A stretch of 64,000 bases of DNA from Bacillus sp. T33-2. GTDB lineage: Bacteria > Bacillota > Bacilli > Bacillales > Cytobacillaceae. The notes below the pieces were generated by a model. That model saw nothing but the letters and a program-made list of their open reading frames with translations, did no database searches and was not told the DNA's origin. Position numbers and translations under genes: made by a program. The DNA is taken from NCBI RefSeq assembly GCF_002860205.1, contig NZ_PGVB01000013.1:62001-126000 (forward strand), read 5' to 3'. This document shows positions 34,873 to 44,022 of this stretch, piece by piece. The number at the start of each line of letters is the position of its first letter. The first letter of the stretch is position 1.

Positions 34873-36224
34873 AACTGAAAAACTCTTTATTGTCGAAGTA
34901 TTTGCTGATCATTTTGCTGGCGATGATTGTGTTGCCGGTGTCTTTTCCGTTAATATCCCTTCTTTTTTACCTTCCCGCACAAAATTTCGACATCGAAGGC
35001 ATACCTAATCAATACCAGAGTGGGACCGATTTGGAAAAGATGTGGCATTCAGAGGCGGAAAAACTGGCTGGTGCAACAGATGACCAAATTAATAATAGGT
35101 TATTGGAGCTGAAAGCAAAATATAAAAAAGCGGATCTATTTTGGGTAGATGAAAGCGGCACAACGCGTCTCAAACTTCCTGAAACAATGAACCTGCCAGA
35201 TCAATGGTCCCCCGGGCAAACAATCGATTTTATGAAAAAAAGCTATGACGCGGATCCCTTCACGATCGTCACTTTTATAGGAAGCAACCAAAATGAGGGC
35301 TTTATGGTATTCCAGGTGAAAAGGGCCGAAATGAAAAGCACCGGGCAGACGATCCAGGAAAAATACGATTATGTAATGGTTATTGGGATGTTGCTGATTC
35401 TTGCCCTGTTTGTGTTTGTCTCATGGGTGTTTTTTTACAAAATCCGCAAGCGCCTGCTCAGGCTCCAGGAGGCAATGGCCCGGCCGGCCAACAACGGGAT
35501 ACCCGGAAAGATAGAAATTGACAAGCTTGATGAAATCGGACGGCTTGAGGAAGCATTCAACGATATGGTGACCCAGCTGGAAACGAGCAGGCTTCGGGAG
35601 CAGGAAGAAGAGGAACTAAGGAAACAGCTGATTGCGAATCTCTCTCATGACTTGAGGACACCGCTGACCACCATCAGAGGGCACGCTTACCGTCTGAAAA
35701 ATGAAAGTTTGTCAGAAACCGGATTAGAATCTGTGAAGCTGATTGACCAAAAGATTGGCTATGTCGGGGAGCTGATTGAAAATCTGCTTTCATACACACT
35801 TCTGTCTGCGGGCAAGTACCCGTTCAAGCCGGAACACACGGATATTGTCCGTTTTGCAAGAACCTCGGTTGCTGCCTGGTACCCTGTGTTCGAGCGGGCA
35901 AAATTTGAAATTGTTGCCGAGTTCCCCGAACAGGCAATTACATGGTATGTCGACCCGCAGTGGCTTCAGAGGATACTGGACAATCTGTTTCAAAACGTCC
36001 TCCGCCACGCGGCCGCAGGCAAATATATCAAAATTGCAATGAATGAAAGAGAGTCCTCTCTCATTATTACAGACCATGGACCGGGAGTGGACGCCGGTTC
36101 GGAGGGCAAGGGTGCGGGTGTAGGGCTGTCGATTGTCGCCCTGATGGCGAGAGAGATGAAGCTGGACTGGAAATTGGACAGCAGTGAAACAGGGACAATA
36201 ATAACCCTTAAGCCGAAGGAATAA
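34869..36224 (+). CDS. Sensor histidine kinase
   Basis: The 451-residue protein has two membrane helices (about residues 12-36 and 170-195) around an extracytoplasmic sensor domain of about 130 residues. This is followed by a HAMP domain and the kinase core: phosphorylated His in ANLSHDLRTPLTTIRGHAYR, N box LDNLFQNVLRHA, and G box DHGPGVDAG with GAGVGLSIVALM. A large sensor domain distinguishes it from the short BceS-type kinases. With the adjacent transporter it likely detects an antimicrobial peptide or envelope stress (inference). Confidence 0.92.
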   Translation: MKLKNSLLSKYLLIILLAMIVLPVSFPLISLLFYLPAQNFDIEGIPNQYQSGTDLEKMWHSEAEKLAGATDDQINNRLLELKAKYKKADLFWVDESGTTRLKLPETMNLPDQWSPGQTIDFMKKSYDADPFTIVTFIGSNQNEGFMVFQVKRAEMKSTGQTIQEKYDYVMVIGMLLILALFVFVSWVFFYKIRKRLLRLQEAMARPANNGIPGKIEIDKLDEIGRLEEAFNDMVTQLETSRLREQEEEELRKQLIANLSHDLRTPLTTIRGHAYRLKNESLSETGLESVKLIDQKIGYVGELIENLLSYTLLSAGKYPFKPEHTDIVRFARTSVAAWYPVFERAKFEIVAEFPEQAITWYVDPQWLQRILDNLFQNVLRHAAAGKYIKIAMNERESSLIITDHGPGVDAGSEGKGAGVGLSIVALMAREMKLDWKLDSSETGTIITLKPKE

Positions 36225-36249
36225 CTTGCTATAATAATATTAAAATAGG

Positions 36250-36293
36250 GAACGACCTTGGGGAAGTCAAAATCCAAGGGTTGTTCTTTTTTT
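36250..36293 (+). terminator. Terminator of the two-component genes
   Basis: GAACGACCTTGG and CCAAGGGTTGTTC form a long stem followed by a T7 tract. Confidence 0.85.
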
Positions 36294-36329
36294 ATTGTAG
36301 TTTTTAACATTATTGTATAAAAAATACAG

Positions 36330-36434
36330 TTTCTAGGAAAATAACAGAGGTTACCGGGAATAAAAACAGAGTTACCGGGAATAAGTTGAGACTTACAGGG
36401 AATAAAAATGCACTTACCGGGAAAATAGCAAAAT
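36330..36434. repeat. 21-bp tandem repeat, five units
   Basis: Units of the form TTACCGGGAATAAAAACAGAG start at 36330, 36351, 36372, 36393 and 36414. The first eleven or so bases (TTACCGGGAAT) are the most conserved and the second half varies. The first and last units are decayed. It lies between the kinase terminator and the ABC transporter genes, in a 294-base gap with no gene. The translated form on the minus strand is a seven-residue periodic shadow, not a real protein. Confidence 0.85.
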
Positions 36435-36518
36435 CCCACAATTTAAACCAAATTTAAATTTCAGATAGCTTTGTTTTTAACCTTGCCCCGATAAGATGGG
36501 AGGCGAGGTGAAGATAAC

Positions 36519-37433
36519 ATGAGTCAATTAATCATTCAAACAAACGGGTTAACGAAAACTTTTAAAGGCAGAAATGCGGTAGAAAATGTTAGTTTGCAGG
36601 TGAAAAAAGGGGAAATATACGGATTCCTCGGACCAAATGGAGCTGGTAAAACGACAACGATCCGGATGCTGCTCGGCCTTATGCGGCCCTCTAAAGGCAG
36701 CATCGAAATCTTTGGAAAAGACATCAGGAAAGAGAAGCTTGCGATTTTAAGGAAAATTGGTTCATTGGTAGAGTCACCGTCCTATTACGGGCACTTGACT
36801 GCAAAAGAAAACCTTGAGGTTCTCCGCAAAATATTGGATGCTCCAAAAACAAGGATTGATGAGGTTTTGTCAATCGTCCGCCTCTCGGGCGAAGCAAACC
36901 GCCCTGTTAAAGGTTTCTCACTCGGCATGAAGCAGCGCCTTGGAATAGCCTCGGCCCTGTTGGGAAACCCGGATCTGTTAATACTTGATGAGCCGACGAA
37001 CGGCCTGGACCCTTCAGGGATTCTCGAAATCCGGGAACTGATTAAAAGCATGCCGTCCCAGAACGGAATTACGATTCTTGTCTCAAGCCACCTGCTTAGT
37101 GAGATCGACCAGATGGCGACACAGGTCGGAATCATTTCGAAAGGCAGCATGATCTTCCAGGATTCGATCGGAAGGCTGCGCGAACGTTCCAACAGCCAAA
37201 TAAGCTTTACTGTCAACGATCCGGAAGTTGCCCGGAGGCTCCTGCTTTCAAAAGGGTTCCAGGCAGAAAGAAAACAAGATTCCATCTTTCTTGGCAGCAT
37301 TCCCGATGATAAGGTTGCGGCAATCGTTGAACTGCTTGTCAGGGAACAGCTTTCAGTTTATAGAGTCCAGGAAGAAAGAAAATCCCTTGAAGACATCTTC
37401 CTTGAGCTGACCGGCGGGGAGGCGAGCCTGTGA
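36519..37433 (+). CDS. Lantibiotic/bacitracin-type ABC transporter, ATP-binding protein
   Basis: The 304-residue protein has Walker A GPNGAGKTT near residue 40, signature FSLGMKQRLGIA, Walker B LILDEPTNGLDPSG, and switch His in LVSSHLLSEID. The last 90 residues form the C-terminal extension typical of BcrA/SpaF/MutF-type immunity ATPases. It overlaps the first permease gene by four bases and forms a three-gene operon with it and the second permease. The likely role is expelling or excluding a peptide antibiotic from the membrane. Confidence 0.9.
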   Translation: MSQLIIQTNGLTKTFKGRNAVENVSLQVKKGEIYGFLGPNGAGKTTTIRMLLGLMRPSKGSIEIFGKDIRKEKLAILRKIGSLVESPSYYGHLTAKENLEVLRKILDAPKTRIDEVLSIVRLSGEANRPVKGFSLGMKQRLGIASALLGNPDLLILDEPTNGLDPSGILEIRELIKSMPSQNGITILVSSHLLSEIDQMATQVGIISKGSMIFQDSIGRLRERSNSQISFTVNDPEVARRLLLSKGFQAERKQDSIFLGSIPDDKVAAIVELLVREQLSVYRVQEERKSLEDIFLELTGGEASL

Positions 37434-38146
37434 TGCGTGCGTTAATGGCGGCCGAATTGTTAAAAATAAAACGGAAAATGGTCTGGTTTTTAATTTTTCT
37501 GGGGCCGCTTGGTGTAATTGGCCTCCAAGCTGTGAATTTCCGGCTCAGGTACGATTACTTGACGGAACAGTACGCCAAAGATTTATGGGGCGGCCTCATT
37601 TTAAATGTTGGCTACTTAACGGTTCCCACATTGCTGATAGGATTGACCCTGATCACATCGATGATTTCAAATGTTGAGCACCAAACCAATGCATGGAAAC
37701 AGCTGCTTGCCCTTCCAGTAAGGAAGGCAGCCGTTTTTACAGCGAAGTTTGTATTTTCCGCAGCCCTTCTATTTATTTCAAGCACTTTACTCGGAATCGG
37801 CACGGCAGTCCTGGGAGTATGCCTTGGCTTTGAAATGAGCCAAATCCCTGTAAAGGAACTGCTCATCATGAGCTATTTTCCATTCTTTGCTGCGATGCCG
37901 TTTGTCGCATTGCAAATTTGGCTCGCCGTCATCGAAAGGAACCAGGCAATACCCCTGTCGGTCGGCATACTTGGGATGGTTGTGTGCACATACGGCGTGA
38001 AATTGCCAGACTGGATGCCGTGGAAATGGCCTTCCCTCATAAATGGTTGGGGCGGGCCGGAATATTCGGCATTGGCTGGGCTCCTCACAGGATTGGCTGT
38101 TTATCTGGCCGGTTCGATCCATTTTACAAGAAAGGATGTGAAATGA
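37430..38146 (+). CDS. Lantibiotic-immunity-type permease, first subunit
   Basis: The 238-residue protein has six predicted membrane helices and the motif HQTNAWKQLLALPVRKAAVF near residue 80, also seen as EGGWKQLLAMPVSRTSVF in the next gene. This shared signature marks the two as paralogous subunits of the BcrB/SpaE-SpaG class. The ATG (37430) overlaps the ATPase stop codon. Confidence 0.87.
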   Translation: MMRALMAAELLKIKRKMVWFLIFLGPLGVIGLQAVNFRLRYDYLTEQYAKDLWGGLILNVGYLTVPTLLIGLTLITSMISNVEHQTNAWKQLLALPVRKAAVFTAKFVFSAALLFISSTLLGIGTAVLGVCLGFEMSQIPVKELLIMSYFPFFAAMPFVALQIWLAVIERNQAIPLSVGILGMVVCTYGVKLPDWMPWKWPSLINGWGGPEYSALAGLLTGLAVYLAGSIHFTRKDVK

Positions 38147-38874
38147 GCATGTGGAAGGTATTCCGATCTGAATTGTTAAAGATGAGAAAGTCGTCAATCT
38201 GGCTGCTAATATTGATTAGTCCGGTCCTCTCTTCCCTGGTTGGGTTCGGCGAGCTGAACGGCTCAGGGGAACATACCTGGATTACAACGCTGGCCATCAT
38301 GTCCTGGCTGCACGGAATGCTGTTTTTGCCGCTGATGACCGGTGTATTTTCAGCGTTTGTCTGCCGATTTGAACATATTGAGGGCGGATGGAAGCAGCTG
38401 CTTGCCATGCCGGTATCCCGCACCAGCGTCTTCCTTGCGAAATTTTTGGTTGTCGTGTTGCTGCTTGCGTTGAGCCAGGCATTATTTCTGGCTGGCTTGC
38501 TGCTTGTTGGCAATGTGAAAGACTTGGCTGGACCAGTGCCCTGGAATGAAATATTGACGAGCATCACCGGAGGATGGCTCGCATGCATGCCGCTTGCAGC
38601 GCTCCAGATGGGCGTTTCCACAGCCTGGTCCAGCTTTGCGGCCCCCCTCGCCGTCAACGTCATTTTTACATTGCCGAACATTCTTGTATCGAATTCTGAA
38701 AAATACGGCCCATTTTATCCATGGGCCCAGCCGGTCCTGATGATGATGCCAAGGCTTGGAGACAATTTTGGAGCGTTTAATGTATCATTTGAAACATTGA
38801 TATTCGTCGTTTTCGGAAGCTTCCTGATTTTCTTTTTATCCGGGTTTGCCTATTTTCAAAGAAAGGAAGTCTAG
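38143..38874 (+). CDS. Lantibiotic-immunity-type permease, second subunit
   Basis: The 243-residue protein starts at an ATG (38143) that overlaps the previous stop codon as ATGA. An in-frame extension back to 37918 lies entirely inside the previous gene and is rejected. It has six membrane helices and the paralogous EGGWKQLLAMPVSRT motif near residue 85. With the other permease and the ATPase it forms a heteromeric exporter. The two-component genes at 34201 are its probable controllers. Confidence 0.88.
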   Translation: MSMWKVFRSELLKMRKSSIWLLILISPVLSSLVGFGELNGSGEHTWITTLAIMSWLHGMLFLPLMTGVFSAFVCRFEHIEGGWKQLLAMPVSRTSVFLAKFLVVVLLLALSQALFLAGLLLVGNVKDLAGPVPWNEILTSITGGWLACMPLAALQMGVSTAWSSFAAPLAVNVIFTLPNILVSNSEKYGPFYPWAQPVLMMMPRLGDNFGAFNVSFETLIFVVFGSFLIFFLSGFAYFQRKEV

Positions 38875-38916
38875 CCATTTGGAACGGGAAAGCCCCTGCC
38901 TATACTATCCAATCTA

Positions 38917-38966
38917 AAAAGCACCTGCCCGCAATCCAGTTTGCGGGCAGGTGCTTTTATTTTTTT
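38917..38966 (+). terminator. Terminator of the ABC operon
   Basis: An 18-bp perfect stem, AAAAGCACCTGCCCGCAA with its complement, is followed by ATTTTTTTAT. Confidence 0.92.
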
Positions 38967-39249
38967 ATAGTGTTAAAGGCGTGATGAAAGTAACTGTAAT
39001 ATAACCCGATATCAAATACCATATGGTTTACCAAGTATTTAAACTCAGTTATCAAGCTTTCTGGCGAGGCAAAATGATAAATACGAACATGTCGTTCACA
39101 ATTTGTTAAAGGAATAGACAACTTTCAGTAAAAGTATTGTAACAATTTAGATGTGTTTTACAGCTGTTTCTCCTTTAAATTGAAATTATAGGATCAGTAA
39201 ATCACCTTACCATGGTGGAATGTTTAATTAAATTGGAAATTTTCCTATA

Positions 39250-39292
39250 TGTGATGAATTTAACAGAATCGATGTTTGCTGGATTTTAAAAT
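39250..39292 (+). promoter_or_regulatory. FNR-like site and promoter before the formate dehydrogenase genes
   Basis: TGTGATGAATTTAACA (39250-39265) matches the TGTGA-N6-TCACA operator of Crp/Fnr proteins at 9 of 10 fixed bases. A -10 box TAAAAT lies at 39287-39292, which puts transcription start near 39299 and the operator centre at -41.5, the usual activating position. The rest of the 489-base gap from 38875 holds the upstream terminator and AT-rich DNA. A GAAC-ATGTC-GTTC dyad near 39087 is not a LexA box because the spacing is five. I saw no riboswitch. Confidence 0.5.
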
Positions 39293-39363
39293 TTACAGGG
39301 AACAAGTAAACATGCCTGAAGAAGGAATGTCGAAAAGGAAGTATCAATAAAGGGGTGAACACT

Positions 39364-40161
39364 ATGAACAGGAAAGGCTGTCCAGACGAATATCCGATCA
39401 CTCTCGTTGTCAATGGGTATGAAATAGCGGTTTTTCAGCTTTCGAAACAGGACCTTGAGGATTGGGTTTACGGTTACCTCTTTTCAGAAGGGTTGATTGA
39501 AAATGCAGAAGAAATCGAACTGGTCCATATTAACGATGAAACCGGCACCATCAATGTTTCCCTTAATAATTCTTTTGATCCGGAGCACATGTTTTCGAAG
39601 AAGAAGCATTACACTGCCGGCTGCGGCAGGGGGGTGACCTTCTTTTCTATGACAGATGTTAAACAATTTGACCGCGTCAGCTCTGAACACGTGTACTCCC
39701 TGGCGTATCTTTTGAAAAAGCGCAGTGAATTTGCCCAAAATTGCCCTCTGTATATGGAAACAGGCGGCATGCATGGGGCCTGCATCATCGACGAAGATGG
39801 GGCGATAACAGTCAGGGAAGATATCGGTCGCCACAACGCGGTCGATAAAGTTATTGGACACGCAATCAGAAAGCGCTTGCAACCCGAAAGGCTGGTGCTG
39901 TTGACCACCGGACGGGTCTCATATGAAATGCTCTCCAAAGCAGCAAGATTTGGGTTCGCAGTCATTGGTTCCCGTACAGCTGCCACAAGGCAGGCGGTTC
40001 AATTGGCTAAATACCTCAATATTGAAGTGATTGGCTATTTACGGGGGAAAATGGCGACAGTCTATACCACTTCGGGCAGGGTCATTAACGATTTAACAGG
40101 CACTGCCTCGGCGGATAACAACTTTGAAAGGGGTGAAGTGTGGCAGGAAAATTTAGTTTAA
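39364..40161 (+). CDS. fdhD: Formate dehydrogenase accessory sulfurtransferase FdhD
   Basis: The 265-residue protein starts at the ATG (39364) after AAAGGGGTG. Motifs include LEDWVYGYLFSEGLI near residue 35, the Cys-bearing TAGCGRG motif near residue 83 and VREDIGRHNAVDKVIG. A TTGRVSYEMLSKA stretch follows. FdhD passes sulfur from a cysteine desulfurase to the molybdenum cofactor and makes formate dehydrogenase active. The gene sits 49 bases before the catalytic subunit gene, so it is coexpressed with its client. Confidence 0.94.
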   Translation: MNRKGCPDEYPITLVVNGYEIAVFQLSKQDLEDWVYGYLFSEGLIENAEEIELVHINDETGTINVSLNNSFDPEHMFSKKKHYTAGCGRGVTFFSMTDVKQFDRVSSEHVYSLAYLLKKRSEFAQNCPLYMETGGMHGACIIDEDGAITVREDIGRHNAVDKVIGHAIRKRLQPERLVLLTTGRVSYEMLSKAARFGFAVIGSRTAATRQAVQLAKYLNIEVIGYLRGKMATVYTTSGRVINDLTGTASADNNFERGEVWQENLV

Positions 40162-40210
40162 TCATGGGGAAAAGGGATGTTCTAGCTAATTTTGGGAAGG
40201 AGAGAGAAAA

Positions 40211-43195
40211 ATGGTTGAAATCAACCTGAATCGCCGGCAATTTTTGAAATTGTCAGGTGCCACTGCGGCTACCCTGGCTGTTGTCGAGCTCGGCTTCAAT
40301 GAGAAAGAAGCCTATGCGAAAACAAAAGAGCTGAAGATTGCCAAAGCTACTGTAACACCAACCATTTGCTGTTATTGCGGTGTAGGGTGCGGAATCCTCG
40401 TACACACCAAGGGAAATACCGTGGTTTACACAGAAGGGGATCCAGACAACCCGATCAACGAGGGCAAGCTTTGCAGCAAAGGGACGACGCTCAGGCAGTT
40501 GTACACATCCGAAAAGCGCATGACAAAACCGCTTTACCGGGCCCCTGGCAGCAGCAAGTGGGAGGAAAAAGACTGGGAATGGATGCTTGACACCATTGCG
40601 AAGCGTACAAAAGAAACACGCGATAAGTCATTTGTCGTGAATGAAAATGGCATCACCGTCAATAAGACGGAAAAAATCGCAAGTCTTGGCGGCGCTGCTC
40701 TTGATAATGAAGAGACGTACCTGCTTGCTAAATTGATGAGAGGGCTTGGTGTCACGTATCTCGAGCACCAGGCACGAATATGACATAGTTCTACGGTTGC
40801 CGGTCTGGCACCTACACTAGGTCGTGGAGCAATGACTAACCATTGGAATGATCTGCAGCATACCGATTGTGCCCTGATCATGGGGGCAAACCCTGCCGAA
40901 AACCATCCGATCAGCTTCAGATGGCTCATGAAGGCAAGGGAAAAAGGAGCAAAAATTGTTTCTGTCGACCCGCGTTTCACAAGATCATCCGCGCAGGCTG
41001 ACATTTACGCACCACTCCGATCCGGGACAGATATCCCGTTCCTTGCCGGAATGATCAATTATGCGATCGACAATGATCTCATCCACAAGGAGTATGTTGC
41101 TAAATATACAAATGCTTCCTTTATCGTAAAGGACAGCTACAAGTTTAATGATGGCCTGTTCTCAGGCTATGATGAAGCCAAGAGGGCATATGATAAAACC
41201 CTTTGGGCCTTTGAAACAGCGGAAGACGGCACGCCGCTCAAGGATGAAACCCTGGCACATCCCCGCTCCGTATTCCAATTGATGAAAAAGCACTATTCAC
41301 GTTATGACATCGACACCGTTGTGGCAGTAACGGGGACACCTAAAGAAGATTTCCTTAATGTTTGTGAAGCCTTCTGCTCAACCGGAAAAGCCGGCAAGTC
41401 CGGTGTCATCATGTATGCAATGGGCACCACCCAGCACACTGTCGGGTCGCAGAATGTGCGCGCGTTTGCAATGCTGCAGCTTCTTTTGGGCAATGTCGGC
41501 ATTCCGGGAAGCGGCCTTGCCGCAATGCGCGGAGAGTCCAACGTACAGGGTTCCACAGACTTCGGCCTGTTATACGGAGATCTGCCAGGTTACGTTGGTG
41601 TGCCGAGGGCGATCCCGGAGCATGCAACGCTTGCCGGCTATAATAAAAAGGAAACACCAAAGGCAGGCTACTGGAGCAACAAGCCGAAATTCCTTGTCAG
41701 CATGCTGAAGGCCTGGTATGGCCCGAATGCGACAAAAGACAATGAGTTCTGCTATCAATACCTGCCAAAAGGAAATAAAAACTATTCGCATATCGCCCTG
41801 TTCAATGCCATGTATAAGGGCGAGCTTGACGGTGCCTTCCTGTTCGGCACAAACCCTGCCGTCGGCGGCCCTAATGCCGGCATAGAAAAGGAAGCGCTCG
41901 GGAAGCTGAAATGGCTTGTGGCAGTCGATTTATGGGAAACGGAAAGCTCCGCATTCTGGAAAAAAGAGGCGGGCAGTGATCCTGCCAGCATCAATACAGA
42001 AGTATTCCTGCTCCCGGCGTCAGCCTCCTTCGAGAAAGAAGGCAGCGTCTCGAACAGTTCCCGCTGGATGCAATACCGCTGGAAGGCAATCGATTCAAAG
42101 GGCGAGGCCAAGGCCGACCTTGAGATCATCCATATGCTGGCCACAAAAATCAAAGCCCTTTACAAAAACGAGTCCGCTCCAGCTGCGTCACCGGTCAATG
42201 CCCTCTACTGGAATTACGGCGAAGGGCACCATCCGGATATCGACCTTGTCTGCAAGGAAATCAATGGCTATGACTTAAGCACAGGAAAGCTCGTACCTGG
42301 CTTTGGAGCCCTGAAGGATGACGGCACCACCTCAAGCGGCAACTGGATTTATTCAGGATTCTATCCCGAGGAAGGAAAGAACCTGGCAAAACGGCGCGAC
42401 AACAAGGATACTGGCGGAGGCAACTTCCTGAACTGGTCCTATTCATGGCCTGCGAACCGGCGCATCCTCTACAACCGGGCTTCTGCTGATTTGAGCGGTA
42501 AGCCGTGGAGCAAGGAAAAAGCGGTCATCTGGTGGGATGACGCCCAGAAAAAATGGGTTGGCAATGACGTTCCGGACTTCGTTCCGGCGAAAGCGCCAGC
42601 CGATCCAGGCGGAACCTCGCCATTCACCATGCTGAAGGACGGAGTGGGCAGCATATTTGCCCCGACACTGAACGACGGGCCGTTCCCTGAACACTATGAG
42701 CCGTTCGAAAGCCCGGTTCCGAATGCTTTCTCCAGCCAGGAATTGAACCCAACCGTCATCCTGTTTGACGGGGAATTCAACCGAAAGGGCGACAAGGAGA
42801 AATATCCGATCGTGGGCACGACCTACCGGGTGAGCGAGCACTGGCAGTCCGGCTCGATGACGCGCAACCAGGAGTGGTTGTCGGAACTGGCCGGCCATAT
42901 GTTCGTTGAAATAAGCGAAGAACTTGCAAAAGAAAAAGGCATCAAGAACAAAGACCAGGTCATTATCAGCTCGGCGCGTGGGGACGTTAAAGCGTATGCA
43001 ATGGTGACCAAGCGGTTTAAGCCGCACACCGTCAATGGCAAAAAGGTACACCAGATCGGGATGCCTTGGCATTTTGGCTTTAAGGGAATTGCAACAGGGG
43101 ATTCAGCGAACCGCCTGACGCCTCATATCGGGGACGCGAACACGACCATCCCTGAATATAAGGCATTCCTCTGCAACATAAGGAGGGCTGACTGA
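40211..43195 (+). CDS. fdnG: Formate dehydrogenase-N alpha subunit, selenocysteine-containing
   Basis: Read through one in-frame TGA, the gene encodes 994 residues. The N-terminus carries a twin-arginine signal (NRRQFLKLSG), so the enzyme is exported folded. Next is the [4Fe-4S] motif CCYCGVGCGI with the last Cys in GKLCSKGT. The TGA is codon 191 (40781-40783) in ARI-U-HSSTVAGLAPTLGRG, and AMTNHW follows. This is the active-site position where homologues have Sec or Cys as the molybdenum ligand. The downstream SMTRNQEWLSEL and HIGDANTTIPEYKAF stretches belong to the cofactor-binding domains. A SECIS-like hairpin follows the TGA. It oxidises formate at the outer membrane face, passing electrons to the beta subunit. 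Most gene callers would split it at 40783 and 40832. Confidence 0.93.
40781..40820 (+). promoter_or_regulatory. Bacterial SECIS-like element at the recoded TGA
   Basis: The hairpin directly follows the TGA. An outer TAGT (40786-40789) can pair with ACTA (40816-40819). GG (40795-40796) pairs with CC (40811-40812), a T is bulged, and TGCC (40798-40801) pairs with GGCA (40807-40810) around a GGTCT loop. The apical GGTTGC-GGTCT-GCACC pattern, with its GGTC loop and bulged T, closely follows the E. coli fdhF SECIS bound by SelB. The element lies inside the coding sequence, as in other bacteria. Confidence 0.78.
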
Positions 43196-44022
43196 TGGCG
43201 GAATATGTAAAGTTTGTTGATGTAACCAAGTGTGACGGATGCCGGGCCTGTATGGTGGCCTGCAAAAACTGGAATGACCTTCCCCCGGAACCGCAGGATT
43301 TCCTTGGAAGCATGCAGTCCCACCCAAATGTGACAGCCGACACATGGAATGTCCTTACCTTTGTGGAGCATGAAAATTCAAAAGGCAATCTAGAATACCT
43401 GTTCCGCCACTCTGCCTGCTTCCATTGTACAAATGCAGCATGTGAGAAGGTCTGCCCGGAAAATGCAATCAGCTACACTGATTTCGGCACTGTCGTCATC
43501 GACCAGGACACTTGTGTCGGCTGTGGCTATTGTGTGCAAAATTGTCCGTTTGATGTCATTTCCCTGAAGGAATACAAGGACAAGGACGGAAAAGAATACA
43601 GGAAAGCGCATAAATGCACAATGTGTACCGACCGCCTCGAGGAAGGGATGCAGCCGGCATGCGTTACCACCTGCCATACGGGTGCGATGGAGTTCGGCGA
43701 AAAAGATGCGATGATCAAAAAGGCAGAACAGCGCGTGAAGGAAATCAAGGGAAAATTCCCGAACGCAATGGTCTATAATCCACAGGGTGTTGGAGGCACA
43801 CATACGGTTTATGTCCTTGCTGAAAAGCCGTCTGTTTACGGCCTGCCGGAAAACCCTAAAGTCCCTACTTCAGCAGTTGTCTGGAAGGACTATGCACAGC
43901 CAATCGGCAAAATGATGCTTGGCGCAACAACCATGGCTGTAGTAGGTGCTTTCATTTCCAACAAGATTTTCAATAAGGACGGCCACGGTCATGAAGAAGA
44001 TGGAGGTGGAAGCCATGAGTAA
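43195..44022 (+). CDS. fdnH: Formate dehydrogenase-N beta subunit, iron-sulfur
   Basis: The 275-residue protein carries four cysteine clusters for four [4Fe-4S] centres: CDGCRACMVACKNW near residue 14, CFHCTNAACEKVCPENA near residue 75, CVGCGYCVQNCPFD near residue 105, and CTMCTDRLEEGMQPACVTTC near residue 140. A single hydrophobic helix (MMLGATTMAVVGAF) near the C-terminus anchors it. Its ATG uses the last base of the alpha stop codon as its first base (TGATG), so translation is coupled. It passes electrons from the alpha subunit to the cytochrome subunit. Confidence 0.94.
   Translation: MAEYVKFVDVTKCDGCRACMVACKNWNDLPPEPQDFLGSMQSHPNVTADTWNVLTFVEHENSKGNLEYLFRHSACFHCTNAACEKVCPENAISYTDFGTVVIDQDTCVGCGYCVQNCPFDVISLKEYKDKDGKEYRKAHKCTMCTDRLEEGMQPACVTTCHTGAMEFGEKDAMIKKAEQRVKEIKGKFPNAMVYNPQGVGGTHTVYVLAEKPSVYGLPENPKVPTSAVVWKDYAQPIGKMMLGATTMAVVGAFISNKIFNKDGHGHEEDGGGSHE

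Noticed and set aside
37918-38874. Longer start for the second lantibiotic-type permease
   Set aside because: The extra 75 codons lie inside the previous gene. The ATG at 38143 gives the family-type N-terminus and an ATGA overlap.
39080-39100. LexA (SOS) box GAAC-N-GTTC
   Set aside because: The spacing between half sites is five bases, while Bacillus LexA needs four. There is no SOS gene downstream.
40783-40832. Two separate genes (40211-40783 and 40832-43195)
   Set aside because: The same frame continues through a TGA at the known Sec/Cys position of formate dehydrogenase and homology is unbroken, so the split is an artefact of standard translation.
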